A DNA stretch of 64,000 nt, taken from positions 434,001 to 498,000 of the forward strand of contig NZ_RBZM01000004.1 of assembly GCF_003628305.1 (NCBI RefSeq), read 5' to 3'. Under the pieces are notes generated by a model. The model worked only from the letters and a program-made list of their open reading frames with translations, was not told where the DNA came from and made no database searches. Below are positions 54,153 to 64,000 of this stretch, in pieces (the first letter of the stretch is position 1; every line of letters begins with the position of its first letter). Source of the stretch: Cohnella endophytica. GTDB lineage: Bacteria; Bacillota; Bacilli; Paenibacillales; Paenibacillaceae. The position numbers and the translations under genes were made by a program.

Positions 54153-57100
54153 ATGCAGCGCGTCGACGTCAAGGAAAAGGCAAGATCCCGCGAGCAGCGG
54201 ATATTGGAACAATGGAGACAAGAGGATACGTTCCGCAAATCGATCGAGAACCGCGAAGGCAAGCCGAACTTCGTGTTCTACGAAGGCCCCCCTACAGCTA
54301 ATGGAAAACCGCATATCGGGCACGTCTTAGGCCGCGTAATCAAGGACTTCGTCAGCCGCTATAAAACGATGTCCGGTTACCGCGTCATCCGCAAAGCCGG
54401 ATGGGATACCCATGGATTGCCGGTCGAACTCGGCGTCGAAAAACAGCTGGGCATATCCGGCAAGCAAGAGATCGAGAACTATGGCGTGGAGTCTTTTATC
54501 AAAAAGTGCAAGGAAAGCGTGTTCGAATACGAGCGTCAGTGGCGCGAATTGACGGAAGCGATCGCCTACTGGACCGATCTGGACGATCCTTATATTACTT
54601 TGGACAACAATTATATCCAAAGCGTATGGCACGTGCTCGCGACGATTCACGATAAAGGTTTGTTATATCGCGGTCATCGCGTGAGTCCGTATTGCCCATG
54701 CTGCCAGACGACGCTAAGCTCCCATGAAGTCGCCCAAGGCTACGAAGACGTGAAAGACTTGACAGCGACGGCGAAATTCAAGCTGAAGGAAAACGGCGAA
54801 TTCGTACTCGCTTGGACGACGACGCCTTGGACTTTACCCGCGAACGTAGCGCTAGCCGTTAACCCGAATATCGAATACGCGCGAGTCCGCCAAGAAGGCG
54901 AAACTTACATCGTCGCTTCGGCCTTGACCGAGAAAGTCATGAAAGGCGAATACGAGACGCTGGGTACGGTAAAAGGACAGGATCTCGTCGGGTTGACTTA
55001 TGAGCCGCTATTCCCTTACGTGAAGGTAGACAACGCTTATCGCATCATCGACGCGGAATACGTTACCGATTCCAGCGGAACGGGGATCGTCCATATTTCC
55101 CCGGCCCACGGGGAAGACGATTACCGCGTAGCCCGCCAGCATAACATTCCGATGCTGATGGTCGTGAACAACGAAGGCAAATATATGGCCGAGGTAACGG
55201 ATCTGGCAGGCCGTTTCGTGAAGGATTGCGATATCGACATCGTCAAGATGCTGTCGGAGCGCGGGCTGCTGTTCCATAAAGAGAGAATGGAACATAGCTA
55301 TCCGTTCTGCTGGCGTTGCAAAACGCCGCTGCTCTATTACGCGACGGAAAGCTGGTTCATCAAGACGACCGCCGTCAAAGATCAATTGATCGAGAACAAT
55401 AAAACGATCCAGTGGTACCCGGAGCATTTGCGGGATGGCCGCTTCGGGAAGTTCCTCGAAGATCTGGTCGACTGGAACATCAGCCGCAACCGTTACTGGG
55501 GTACGCCACTAAACGTATGGACCTGCGAATCGTGCGGCAAGGAAAAATCCCCGCACAGCATCGCCGAGCTTCGCGCGCTAGCGGTCGAGGACGTTCCGGA
55601 AACGATCGAATTGCATAAGCCTTACGTGGATGCCATTCACTTGCGATGCGAATGCGGCGGGGTCATGAACCGCGCTTCCGAAGTCATCGACGTCTGGTTC
55701 GACAGCGGATCGATGCCGTTCGCGCAATACTTCCATCCATTCGGTGACGAAGCGAAATTCCAGGAGCAATATCCGGCGGACTTTATTTGCGAAGGCATCG
55801 ATCAAACCCGCGGTTGGTTCTTCAGCTTGCTAGCGGTATCGACGTTGTACAACGGCAAATCGCCTTATAAGTCTGTCATCTCTACCGGGCACGTCTTAGA
55901 CGAGAACGGGCAAAAAATGAGCAAATCCAAAGGCAACGTCATCGACCCTTGGGAGATCATCGACGAGTTCGGGACGGATGCGTTCCGCTGGTCGTTGCTC
56001 GCGGATAGCGCGCCTTGGAATAGCAAACGTTTCTCCAAAGGCATCGTAGCCGAAGCCAAATCCAAGGTCGTAGATACATTAGTTAATACGCATGCATTCT
56101 ACGCGCTGTACGCTTCGATCGACGGTTACGTCCCGTCCGAGCACGCGAAGGTGAATTCCGACAACAAGTTGGACCGTTGGATCCTTTCCCGTTTGAATTC
56201 CTTAATCGCGGACGTCGCGAAGGGGCTGGAAGCTAACGACTTCCTGAATCCGGCCAAAGGTATCGAAACGTTCATCGACGAGCTATCGAACTGGTACGTT
56301 CGCCGTTCTCGCGACCGTTTCTGGGGAAGCGGGCTTACGGACGACAAGCTTGCGGCCTATCAAACGTTGGGTGAAGTTCTGCTCTCCTTGTCCAAGCTTA
56401 TCGCTCCTTACGCACCGTTCGTATCCGAAGATATTTACGGTAATCTCGGCGGCGAAGGCAGCGTTCATCTCGCTGATTTCCCGCAATCCGACTCCTCGGC
56501 GATCGATTCCGGGTTGGAAAGAGAAATGGGCGCGGTGCGCAATATGGTCGAATTGGCGCGCAATATCCGCAACGAATCGAGCTTGAAGACGCGCCAGCCG
56601 CTATCCGAGCTGCTAGTTTCCTTAAGCGAGAGCTTCGGACTAGAGGGTTACGAGGATATCGTCAAGGACGAGATCAACGTGAAGAAAATCACGGTCGTAA
56701 ACGACGACGGAGGCTTCGTTAACTTCAACCTGAAGCTGAACCTGAAGGTAGCGGGCAAAAAATACGGCAAAAACGTCGGTCCGATCCAAAACGCGTTCAA
56801 AGGAATGTCCAGCGAGGAAACCCGGAATGTCGTCCATTCCGGCAAATTCGACTTCGTGACTCCGGAAGGAGAAGCCTTGACGGTCGATCTCGAGGAAATC
56901 CTGGTCGAGAAAGAAGCGAAAACAGGCTTTGCATCGGCAACCGGAAGCGGCCTTACGGTTGCGCTGAACACCGAAATCACGCCGGAACTCGAGCAAGAGG
57001 GCTGGGTTCGCGAAGTGATCCGCGCGGTACAGGATACGCGGAAGAAGCTTGACTTGCCGATCGAGAAACGAATCGATCTCGTTCTCGACGTCGACGCCGA

Positions 57101-57239
57101 TCTGGAAGCCGCATTACGCGCTTTCGATCACGTGCTGAGGGAAAACGTGCTAGTTAACGATGTATCCTTCGGACGCGCTGCAGGAGCGGAATCCGTGCAA
57201 GCGGGTGAGAAGACGATCGGAGTCGCGATCTTGGCATAA
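54153..57239 (+). CDS. ileS: Isoleucyl-tRNA synthetase (IleRS2-like)
   Basis: A 1028-residue class I synthetase. HIGH motif in GPPTANGKPHIGHVLG, the CP1 editing domain (AWTTTPWTLPANVALAVNP), and KMSKS in GQKMSKSKGNVIDPW. The length and the PTANG/KSKGN contexts fit the longer type-2 enzymes, related to eukaryotic IleRS and often less sensitive to mupirocin, rather than the roughly 920-residue type 1 of B. subtilis. Controlled by the T-box upstream; a terminator follows. Confidence 0.95.
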   Translation: MQRVDVKEKARSREQRILEQWRQEDTFRKSIENREGKPNFVFYEGPPTANGKPHIGHVLGRVIKDFVSRYKTMSGYRVIRKAGWDTHGLPVELGVEKQLGISGKQEIENYGVESFIKKCKESVFEYERQWRELTEAIAYWTDLDDPYITLDNNYIQSVWHVLATIHDKGLLYRGHRVSPYCPCCQTTLSSHEVAQGYEDVKDLTATAKFKLKENGEFVLAWTTTPWTLPANVALAVNPNIEYARVRQEGETYIVASALTEKVMKGEYETLGTVKGQDLVGLTYEPLFPYVKVDNAYRIIDAEYVTDSSGTGIVHISPAHGEDDYRVARQHNIPMLMVVNNEGKYMAEVTDLAGRFVKDCDIDIVKMLSERGLLFHKERMEHSYPFCWRCKTPLLYYATESWFIKTTAVKDQLIENNKTIQWYPEHLRDGRFGKFLEDLVDWNISRNRYWGTPLNVWTCESCGKEKSPHSIAELRALAVEDVPETIELHKPYVDAIHLRCECGGVMNRASEVIDVWFDSGSMPFAQYFHPFGDEAKFQEQYPADFICEGIDQTRGWFFSLLAVSTLYNGKSPYKSVISTGHVLDENGQKMSKSKGNVIDPWEIIDEFGTDAFRWSLLADSAPWNSKRFSKGIVAEAKSKVVDTLVNTHAFYALYASIDGYVPSEHAKVNSDNKLDRWILSRLNSLIADVAKGLEANDFLNPAKGIETFIDELSNWYVRRSRDRFWGSGLTDDKLAAYQTLGEVLLSLSKLIAPYAPFVSEDIYGNLGGEGSVHLADFPQSDSSAIDSGLEREMGAVRNMVELARNIRNESSLKTRQPLSELLVSLSESFGLEGYEDIVKDEINVKKITVVNDDGGFVNFNLKLNLKVAGKKYGKNVGPIQNAFKGMSSEETRNVVHSGKFDFVTPEGEALTVDLEEILVEKEAKTGFASATGSGLTVALNTEITPELEQEGWVREVIRAVQDTRKKLDLPIEKRIDLVLDVDADLEAALRAFDHVLRENVLVNDVSFGRAAGAESVQAGEKTIGVAILA

Positions 57240-57287
57240 GCATAAATAACGCGGCTTAAAGCGAAACCTAATAAAGAAATCGAAAGA

Positions 57288-57346
57288 ACGAGCTCTTCCC
57301 CCGGTTGGACGGTTATGCCGAATCCCCCGGGAGAGCTCGTTTTGTT
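57288..57346 (+). terminator. Terminator after ileS
   Basis: ACGAGCTCTtCCC pairs with GGGAGAGCTCGT around a larger loop, followed by TTTGTTTT. Confidence 0.75.
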
Positions 57347-57399
57347 TTCGGTTGGCAAAGGGTATGTATAGGAAAAGACGCCTGAAGGGGTGTGCGGCA

Positions 57400-57801
57400 A
57401 TGGGCGACAATTCCAAACGTAGAAATCCGAGCGGACGCATCGTCAACAAAAAACCGAAAGTCCCCGCGAACTCTCCGGAGCGGCTTGCCGACGAAGCGAG
57501 AGAAATCAGAGGTACGCTCACTTACGTGACCGAAACGCTGGAAAGAATATCGCTCGACTTGGAAAAATCGAGGATTAAGGATTACGTCAATTTATCGCAA
57601 CATCCATGGTCGCTGATCTGGAGAAACGTCGTCGCCGGATTGGCACGAGGCGTCGGCATCACGATCGGATTTACTTTTTTCGCGGCGACCATCGTGTACG
57701 TTCTGCAATTTCTTGGAGCGCTGAACTTGCCGATCGTAGGGGATTATATCGCCGATATCGTACGAATCGTTCAAAGGCAATTGGAAATAAATCCTCATTA
57801 A
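57400..57801 (+). CDS. DUF5665 membrane protein
   Basis: A 133-residue protein: basic, disordered N-terminus (about 1-35), an amphipathic region (RISLDLEKSRIKDYVNLSQHPWSLIWRNVVAGLARG), one membrane helix (about 88-110), and a short tail. This matches DUF5665, of unknown function. The ATG at 57400 is chosen because GAAGGGGTG lies 7 nt upstream; an upstream frame start at 57352 lies in the preceding terminator region. Confidence 0.75.
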   Translation: MGDNSKRRNPSGRIVNKKPKVPANSPERLADEAREIRGTLTYVTETLERISLDLEKSRIKDYVNLSQHPWSLIWRNVVAGLARGVGITIGFTFFAATIVYVLQFLGALNLPIVGDYIADIVRIVQRQLEINPH

Positions 57802-57877
57802 GCCCACCGCCAATCGTAGAAGAGAATGGCAATGGGCTTGAAGAGGAGCGCTAAATCAAGCTGAAAATCAAGCTAAT

Positions 57878-58612
57878 TCAAAATTCGTCCATGACTTCGT
57901 CGGGCTCCAATAGAGGATCGCCTTCGTGGTTCGCCATGTATTTGTGGTAGGCGCGGTTGCGCACGACCGTAACATTGTGACCTGTAATATCCGTCGCAAG
58001 GAAGCTTTCGAGAGGTTCGACGAATCCGTCGTTCTCATCTGCTTCGATGGCCATGGCATCGTAGTCGGAAACGTTGTTTCCTTCGGCCATGGCAGGACTG
58101 TTCGACGTTCCCCACGACTCGACGATCTGCCAGGCATCCTCGCCGTCGAAGCCGTTCTGGCCTTCCCGCTCATCCAGACTGGTGCGACCGAAGGGAGGAG
58201 TAAGAAACTCTTCTTCGACCGGCCTGTTATTCGAGGTTTCCTGGCGGGGTTCATGCTCCAAACAATAAATCGCCGTCGGGAGGGCTTCCAACCGTTCGAT
58301 CGGAATAAACTTGCCGCACGCGACACAATGCCCGTATTCGCCGGTATCCATCCGCTGTAATGCGGCATCGACGCGTTCCAGCCGGAAAGCTTCTTTCTCC
58401 AGAAGTGCAATATCCTTGCTTCGTTCGAACATTTCGGTCCCGGCGTCGCCGGGGTGGTTATCTATCCCGGAGAGCTCGCCCGTAGAGTCGCGAAAAGATG
58501 CGGCAAGGCCGAAGTGTCCATTGTCGTTTACCCGTTCCTCCAATTCGCTCCGCTCTTGCAATAATCTTCTTCTGAGCGCCTGGATCCTTTCCTGATTGAT
58601 CGGAATCGTCAT
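57878..58612 (-). CDS. YteA-family TraR/DksA zinc finger protein
   Basis: A 244-residue protein with an N-terminal coiled coil (RIQALRRRLLQERSELEER), the DksA/TraR zinc finger (CVACGKFIPIERLEALPTAIYCLEHE, fourth ligand His in place of Cys), and an acidic C-terminal half typical of YteA-like sporulation proteins. The slot between ileS and lspA holds ylyA, a sigma-G modulator, in B. subtilis, so YlyA is an alternative. The ATG at 58612 has GAGAGGAGTGG upstream; an earlier ATG at 58630 overlaps that site. Confidence 0.85.
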   Translation of the reverse strand: MTIPINQERIQALRRRLLQERSELEERVNDNGHFGLAASFRDSTGELSGIDNHPGDAGTEMFERSKDIALLEKEAFRLERVDAALQRMDTGEYGHCVACGKFIPIERLEALPTAIYCLEHEPRQETSNNRPVEEEFLTPPFGRTSLDEREGQNGFDGEDAWQIVESWGTSNSPAMAEGNNVSDYDAMAIEADENDGFVEPLESFLATDITGHNVTVVRNRAYHKYMANHEGDPLLEPDEVMDEF

Positions 58613-58795
58613 AATGCCCACTCCTCTCATCGATTGAATGCTTGTAGTTTACTCATGGGAATCGGGTTTTACGTGTTCTTATCGGAGGACAAGTATGGGG
58701 GTTCTGTCGTTTTTTACTTGCGCCTCGTGGACGGTGCTTGGCGCAATGTGATAAAATCAACACGCAGGAGAAACGGACGAGAGGCGGATAAACGG

Positions 58796-59326
58796 ATGCA
58801 ACGTCGAATTTGGCCAGTATGGGCCTATTATGTGGTAGCTATTGTTGTTTTTCTAATCGATTACGTGAGCAAAAAAATCGTTAGTCACAATATCGAGCAG
58901 GATAAGGAAAGGATTTCGGTGCTGGGCGATTTCTTTATTATTTCCCATATCCGCAACAGGGGCGCCGCTTTCGGCATGCTGCAGGAGCAGCGTTGGTTTT
59001 TCCTCATCATTACGGTTGTCGTCGTAGTGGGCATATTATGGTACTTGCACCGCTCGTACCGCACGGGAAGCATGCTGCTGATGTTCGCGCTGTCCATGAT
59101 ATTGGGCGGTGCCGTAGGTAACTTCTTGGATCGCGCGCTATTCGGCGAGGTAGTGGATTTCTTGCAACTCAACTTTGGTTCTTACACGTTTCCGATATTC
59201 AACCTTGCCGACTCCGCGATTTGCATCGGTGTCGCGCTCGTGATATTGGATGCGCTGCTGGCCATGAAACAGGAGAATAAAACGAATGGCAATGGTGAAC
59301 AACCCCGAGAACAACAATCCGTCTGA
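58796..59326 (+). CDS. lspA: Lipoprotein signal peptidase (signal peptidase II)
   Basis: A 176-residue protein with four membrane helices. Catalytic Asp residues are in GGAVGNFLDR and FNLADSAI. It removes signal peptides from prolipoproteins such as the YlaJ and DUF4349 proteins in this window. Of several in-frame starts, ATG 58796 begins just before the first helix. It is divergent from the YteA-like gene. Confidence 0.95.
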   Translation: MQRRIWPVWAYYVVAIVVFLIDYVSKKIVSHNIEQDKERISVLGDFFIISHIRNRGAAFGMLQEQRWFFLIITVVVVVGILWYLHRSYRTGSMLLMFALSMILGGAVGNFLDRALFGEVVDFLQLNFGSYTFPIFNLADSAICIGVALVILDALLAMKQENKTNGNGEQPREQQSV

Positions 59327-60272
59327 ACTAGCGGAGCAAGAAGACGTCGATGGACGCTTCGAATGGCAAATAGAGAATGAACAATCCGGCGAACGTCTGG
59401 ACAAGCATTTAGCTGAAGCGTTAGCGGACAAATCCGTTTCCCGCTCTCAAGCGCAGGAATGGATCCGAACGGGCGCGATAACGGTTAACGGCAATGTCGT
59501 AAAACCGAATACCAAGCTAGCTGCGGGCGATCGCATCGTGGTCGTTTTACCGGAGCCCGAGCCGCTGGAAGCTTTACCGGAAAATATCCCGCTGGAAGTC
59601 GTATTCGAAGACAGCGATGTCATCGTTATCAATAAACCCCGCGGCATGGTCGTACATCCCGCGGCGGGCCATCCGAGCGGCACGGTCGTAAACGCGCTGC
59701 TGCATCATTGCAAAGACCTATCCGGAATTAACGGCGTCATGAGGCCGGGCATCGTGCACCGGATCGACAAGGACACATCCGGCTTGCTAATGGTCGCGAA
59801 GAACGATTTGGCTCACACCTCGTTAGCCGAGCAATTGAAGGAACATACGGTCACGCGCAAATACTCGGCTCTCGTATACGGCGTGATGCAGCATGACAAA
59901 GGAACGATAGACGCGCCGATCGGACGCGCGAATCACGATCGCAAGCTTTATGTCGTCACCGAAAAGAACAGCAAACACGCGATTACCCACTTTGCGGTCA
60001 CGGAGCGGTTCGACGAATACACTTTGCTTGAATTGAAGCTCCAAACGGGACGTACGCATCAAATTCGCGTTCACATGAAGTACATCGGATTCCCGCTTGT
60101 CGGAGATCCGGTATACGGAGGGAAGAGCGGAAGAACGCTGGGAATGAACGGACAAGCGCTGCATGCAGGCATCCTAGGTTTCGTTCATCCGCGAAGCGGA
60201 GAGTACATGGAATTCACGGTACCGATCCCGGAAGATATGGAACATGCATTGAACATCTTAAAAACGCGTTAA
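59286..60272 (+). CDS. RluA/RluD-family pseudouridine synthase (YlyB-like)
   Basis: A 328-residue protein: N-terminal S4 domain (RLDKHLAEALADKSVSRSQAQEWIRTGAITVNG), then the synthase domain with the catalytic Asp in GIVHRIDKDTSGLLM and the LKTGRTHQIRVH-type block. It isomerises uridines in 23S rRNA; B. subtilis ylyB lies in the same place after lspA. The start lies inside the lspA 3' end (41-nt overlap) after AGGAG. Confidence 0.93.
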   Translation: MAMVNNPENNNPSELAEQEDVDGRFEWQIENEQSGERLDKHLAEALADKSVSRSQAQEWIRTGAITVNGNVVKPNTKLAAGDRIVVVLPEPEPLEALPENIPLEVVFEDSDVIVINKPRGMVVHPAAGHPSGTVVNALLHHCKDLSGINGVMRPGIVHRIDKDTSGLLMVAKNDLAHTSLAEQLKEHTVTRKYSALVYGVMQHDKGTIDAPIGRANHDRKLYVVTEKNSKHAITHFAVTERFDEYTLLELKLQTGRTHQIRVHMKYIGFPLVGDPVYGGKSGRTLGMNGQALHAGILGFVHPRSGEYMEFTVPIPEDMEHALNILKTR

Positions 60273-60279
60273 ACTCGAG

Positions 60280-60310
60280 ATCGCCGCCGGATATCCGCGC
60301 GGCGATTTCT
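60280..60310 (+). terminator. Weak terminator after the pseudouridine synthase gene
   Basis: ATCGCCGC (60280-60287) pairs with GCGGCGAT (60299-60306); only a short TTTCT follows. Confidence 0.45.
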
Positions 60311-60411
60311 GCAAATGATGTGCGTAAAAATCCATGGTGATAAAAGTTCGTTTCCGTCATAGTTTGAGACATAGTCCATAAATCTTAGGATTTCTTAAGG
60401 AGTGTCTAGAC

Positions 60412-61665
60412 GTGAGCGTGGAACAATACCAATCGACCTTCATTCAAGAGCAATTCGCAAGCCGAATCGGCGGAGCCGACTACGGCAAAGATACGAACAT
60501 CTATAAATTCGAGAAAATCAAAAGAGCTAAAGCGGCCGCGCGCAAAGCGCACCCGGACGTTGAGCTGATCGATATGGGCGTAGGCGAGCCAGACGAAATG
60601 GCGGACGCGGGCATCGTCGCGAAGCTGGCCGAAGAAGCGGCCAAGCCCGAGAACCGCGGCTACGCGGACAATGGGATCGCGGAATTTAAGGAAGCCGCGG
60701 CCAAATATTTAAAGGAAGTGTTCTCCGTCGACGGAATCGATGCGGAGACGGAAGTGTTGCACACGATCGGCTCCAAGCCCGCGCTTGCCATGTTGCCTTC
60801 GGTATTTATCAACCCGGGCGACGTAACGATTATGACGGTGCCAGGCTACCCGGTAATGGGCACGCACACGAAATACCTCGGCGGCGAAGTGTACAATATC
60901 AAGCTGACGAAGGAAAACAACTTCCTTCCCGACATCGACGCCATTCCGGAGGACATCGCGCGCCGCGCGAAATTGCTTTACTTGAACTATCCGAATAACC
61001 CTACGGGCGCCGCGGCTACGGTCGAGTTTTTCGAGCGGGTCGTCGCCTGGGCCAAAAAATACAACGTCGTCGTCGTGCACGATGCTCCTTACGCCGCTCT
61101 TACTTATGACGGCGCCAAACCGTTCAGCTTCTTGTCCGTACCGGGAGCGAAAGACGTGGGAGTGGAATTGCACTCTCTGTCCAAGTCTTACAACATGACG
61201 GGCTGGAGGATCGGCTTCATCGCCGGCAACCCGCTTATCGTTAAAGCTTTCGGGGACGTGAAGGATAACAACGACTCCGGCCAATTTATCGCCATCCAGA
61301 AAGCGGCTGCTTTCGGTCTCGCCAACCCGCAAATAACCGAAGAGATCTCGGCCAAATATTCACGCCGCCACAACATGCTTGTCGCCGCATTGAACGAAAT
61401 CGGCTTTCAAGCGGAAAAACCGAAAGGCTCCTTCTTCCTTTACGTCGAAGCGCCGAAAGGCATCGTAGGCGGCCAACGCTTCGAATCCGCCGAGGATTTC
61501 TCGCAGTATTTGATCCGCGAGAAATTGATCTCCACCGTGCCATGGGAAGACGCTGGCAAATTCGTTCGCTTCTCCGTTACGTTTATCGCTCAAGGCGAGG
61601 CCGAAGAAGCGCGCGTAATCGACGAAATTAAACGCCGTTTAACGGACGTCCAATTCGAATTTTAA
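60412..61665 (+). CDS. dapL: LL-diaminopimelate aminotransferase
   Basis: A 417-residue class I/II PLP aminotransferase. The cofactor lysine is in SLSKSYNMTGWR; LYLNYPNNPTGA and VKDNNDSGQFIAIQKAA, the latter a DapL hallmark, are present. It converts tetrahydrodipicolinate directly to LL-DAP, bypassing the acetylated intermediates used by B. subtilis. LL-DAP is epimerised to the meso-DAP used by MurE. GTG start after AAGGAGTG. Confidence 0.9.
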   Translation: MSVEQYQSTFIQEQFASRIGGADYGKDTNIYKFEKIKRAKAAARKAHPDVELIDMGVGEPDEMADAGIVAKLAEEAAKPENRGYADNGIAEFKEAAAKYLKEVFSVDGIDAETEVLHTIGSKPALAMLPSVFINPGDVTIMTVPGYPVMGTHTKYLGGEVYNIKLTKENNFLPDIDAIPEDIARRAKLLYLNYPNNPTGAAATVEFFERVVAWAKKYNVVVVHDAPYAALTYDGAKPFSFLSVPGAKDVGVELHSLSKSYNMTGWRIGFIAGNPLIVKAFGDVKDNNDSGQFIAIQKAAAFGLANPQITEEISAKYSRRHNMLVAALNEIGFQAEKPKGSFFLYVEAPKGIVGGQRFESAEDFSQYLIREKLISTVPWEDAGKFVRFSVTFIAQGEAEEARVIDEIKRRLTDVQFEF

Positions 61666-61689
61666 TCGGGAAAAATCAGCTCGAATTCC

Positions 61690-61718
61690 TTGACACTTCA
61701 TGTCGAACATGGGATAAT
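61690..61718 (+). promoter_or_regulatory. Sigma-A promoter of the pyr operon
   Basis: TTGACA (61690-61695), 17-nt spacer, GATAAT (61713-61718). Confidence 0.82.
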
Positions 61719-61724
61719 CATTGT

Positions 61725-62506
<782 letters not shown>

Positions 62507-62546
62507 CGTCACGGCTTACACAACAGCAGAGGAGGCAACGGTTAAT

Positions 62547-63848
62547 ATGGCTACATGGATCGTAAACGCCAAAAGATTAAATCCGGAAACCGGCGAATCC
62601 GAGCTTGCGCACGTTCGCGTGGACAACGGAGTGATCGCCGAATGGCGCCAGGGAACTTTGCCAGAAACGGCGGGTGCACAAGTCATCGATGCGAAGGGCA
62701 AGCTAATTGCGCCTGGGTTGATCGATATGCACGTGCACTTGCGCGAGCCGGGATTCGAATATAAGGAAACGATAGCAAGCGGAACGGAGTCGGCGGCCAA
62801 AGGCGGATTCACGACGATCGCTCCGATGCCGAACACGCGCCCGGTCATGGATACGCCGGAGACGATCCGGTTCGTACTGGACAAAGCGGCGACCGAAGGC
62901 GTAGTCAGGGTTCTTCCTTACGCGGCGATCACGAAGAACGAGCTCGGCCGCGATCTGACCGACTTCCCCGCTCTGAAAGAAGCCGGAGCGATCGGTTTTA
63001 CGGATGACGGCGTCGGCGTGCAAAACGCGCAAATGATGAAGAACGCGATGGCGTTGGCCAAGTCGCTAGACATGCCGATTATCGCCCATTGCGAAGACGA
63101 TTCGCTCGTCGAAGGCGCGGCGGTGTCGGAAGGCGAATTTTCCCGCAAGCACGGGCTTAAGGGGATTCCGAACGAATCCGAAGCGATCCATGTCGGCAGG
63201 GATATATTGCTGTCGGAGGCGACCGGGGTTCATTACCACATCTGCCACGTCAGCACCGAACAGTCGATCAGGCTGATCCGCCTTGGCAAGTCCGTAGGCG
63301 TTCGCGTAACCGCCGAAGTGTGCCCGCATCATCTGCTTCTATCGGACGAACACATTCCGGACAGCATGGACGCCAATTGGAAAATGAATCCTCCGCTTCG
63401 TACGCCGAAAGACGTTGAAGCCTGCATCGCGGCGTTGGAAGACGGAACGATCGACATGATCGTAACCGACCACGCTCCGCACAGCGAAGAAGAGAAAGCG
63501 CGCGGCATGGAGAGAGCGCCGTTCGGAATCGTCGGCTTCGAGACGGCTTTCCCGCTGCTTTATACGAAATTCGTCCGCACGGGACGCTGGAGCTTGGACT
63601 TCTTGCTCCGGAGAATGACCAGCGATCCGGCAAGGGTTTTCCGCTTGCCTTATGGCAATATCGATACCGGCGCACCCGCCGATCTTATACTTATCGACTT
63701 GGATAACGAACGGGAAGTCGATCCCGCTACGTTCCTCACGAAAGGTCGCAACACTCCGTTTACGGGCTGGAAGCTGCATGGCTGGCCGGCGCTTACGATG
63801 GTTGGCGGCAAGGTTGTATGGACAGAAGAGAACGGCATTAACCGCTAA
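62547..63848 (+). CDS. pyrC: Dihydroorotase PyrC
   Basis: A 433-residue zinc amidohydrolase (type I dihydroorotase) closing carbamoyl-aspartate to dihydroorotate. Metal ligands are in GLIDMHVHLREPG and the later HICHVS and AEVCPHHLLL segments; DHAPHSEEEK carries the catalytic Asp. GAGGAGG lies upstream. It directly follows pyrR; no pyrB or pyrP lies between. Confidence 0.95.
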   Translation: MATWIVNAKRLNPETGESELAHVRVDNGVIAEWRQGTLPETAGAQVIDAKGKLIAPGLIDMHVHLREPGFEYKETIASGTESAAKGGFTTIAPMPNTRPVMDTPETIRFVLDKAATEGVVRVLPYAAITKNELGRDLTDFPALKEAGAIGFTDDGVGVQNAQMMKNAMALAKSLDMPIIAHCEDDSLVEGAAVSEGEFSRKHGLKGIPNESEAIHVGRDILLSEATGVHYHICHVSTEQSIRLIRLGKSVGVRVTAEVCPHHLLLSDEHIPDSMDANWKMNPPLRTPKDVEACIAALEDGTIDMIVTDHAPHSEEEKARGMERAPFGIVGFETAFPLLYTKFVRTGRWSLDFLLRRMTSDPARVFRLPYGNIDTGAPADLILIDLDNEREVDPATFLTKGRNTPFTGWKLHGWPALTMVGGKVVWTEENGINR

Positions 63849-63860
63849 GGAGTGATTGGG

Positions 63861-64000
63861 ATGCAAGCAAGATTATTGTTGGAAGACGGCACGTTGTTCA
63901 CGGGCCAAAGTTTCGGCGCTGAAGGCGGATCCGTCGGTGAAGTGGTGTTCAACACCGGAATCACCGGCTATCAGGAAGTATTGTCCGACCCGTCCTACTG
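63861..64000 (+). CDS. carA: Carbamoyl-phosphate synthase small subunit CarA (partial, 5' end)
   Basis: An ATG at 63861 opens a frame that runs off the right edge (46 codons). The N-terminus ([38 protein letters not shown]) is the conserved CarA start. CarA supplies ammonia from glutamine to CarB. TAAGGAGTGA lies upstream, 12 nt after pyrC. Confidence 0.95.
   Translation, partial: MQARLLLEDGTLFTGQSFGAEGGSVGEVVFNTGITGYQEVLSDPSY

Overview
The window is about 64 kb of a spore-forming Bacillota chromosome, most likely Paenibacillaceae (Paenibacillus or Cohnella type). The reasons are the B. subtilis-like yla and ylb-dcw-spoIIG-ylm-pyr gene order, sporulation genes embedded in the division cluster (spoVD, spoVE, spoIIGA, sigE, sigG), bacillithiol synthesis (bshC), a DapL-type diaminopimelate aminotransferase, and many strong Shine-Dalgarno sites with GTG or TTG starts. 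The genus assignment is inference; no rRNA is present.

Layout. Positions 1-5.2 kb hold a truncated secreted peptidase (minus strand, running off the left edge), a YpuI-like gene, a DUF1540 gene, a lytic transglycosylase and a cysteine desulfurase-thiI pair for tRNA 4-thiouridine. At 5.2-7.4 kb are two divergent TerC-family membrane proteins and a small membrane protein. At 7.6-13.7 kb lies a yla-like region (typA, ylaH, an LCP wall ligase, ylaJ, ylaK) with a 39-codon small gene that has its own promoter and terminator. At 13.7-18.4 kb is a less conserved stretch: an unknown protein, an orphan solute-binding protein, a coiled-coil exported protein, a MidA/NDUFAF7-type methyltransferase and a DUF2626 protein.

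At 18.6-25.2 kb are an RsfA/YlbO regulator, panE, a DUF3397 protein, bshC, ahcY and a DUF4349 lipoprotein. At 25.3-45.1 kb is the dcw cluster: mraZ, rsmH, ftsL, pbpB, spoVD, murE, murF, mraY, murD, spoVE, murG, murB, murA, divIB, ftsA, ftsZ. It supplies lipid II precursors and builds the division septum, with sporulation paralogues (SpoVD, SpoVE) for the spore septum and cortex. It leads into spoIIGA-sigE-sigG, the mother-cell and forespore sigma factors. At 49.7-57.2 kb are the ylmC-H genes, sepF, divIVA and an isoleucine T-box controlling a type-2-like ileS. At 57.3-64 kb are a DUF5665 gene, a yteA-like gene, lspA, a pseudouridine synthase gene, dapL, and the start of the pyr operon (PyrR attenuator, pyrR, pyrC, carA, the last cut by the right edge).

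The most unusual stretch is 47.9-49.7 kb, between sigG and ylmC. A transposase-derived gene of IS1595/ISXO2 type has lost its recognisable catalytic acids but keeps its zinc ribbon. It has a good sigma-A promoter with a LexA-type (SOS) operator at the predicted start site. It is flanked by a repeat family with a GGGATAATGGACATAG-like core: inverted copies on one side, a four-unit tandem array of about 56 bp on the other, plus a separate array of seven 10-bp units. I read it as a candidate domesticated, damage-inducible transposase derivative rather than an ordinary insertion sequence.
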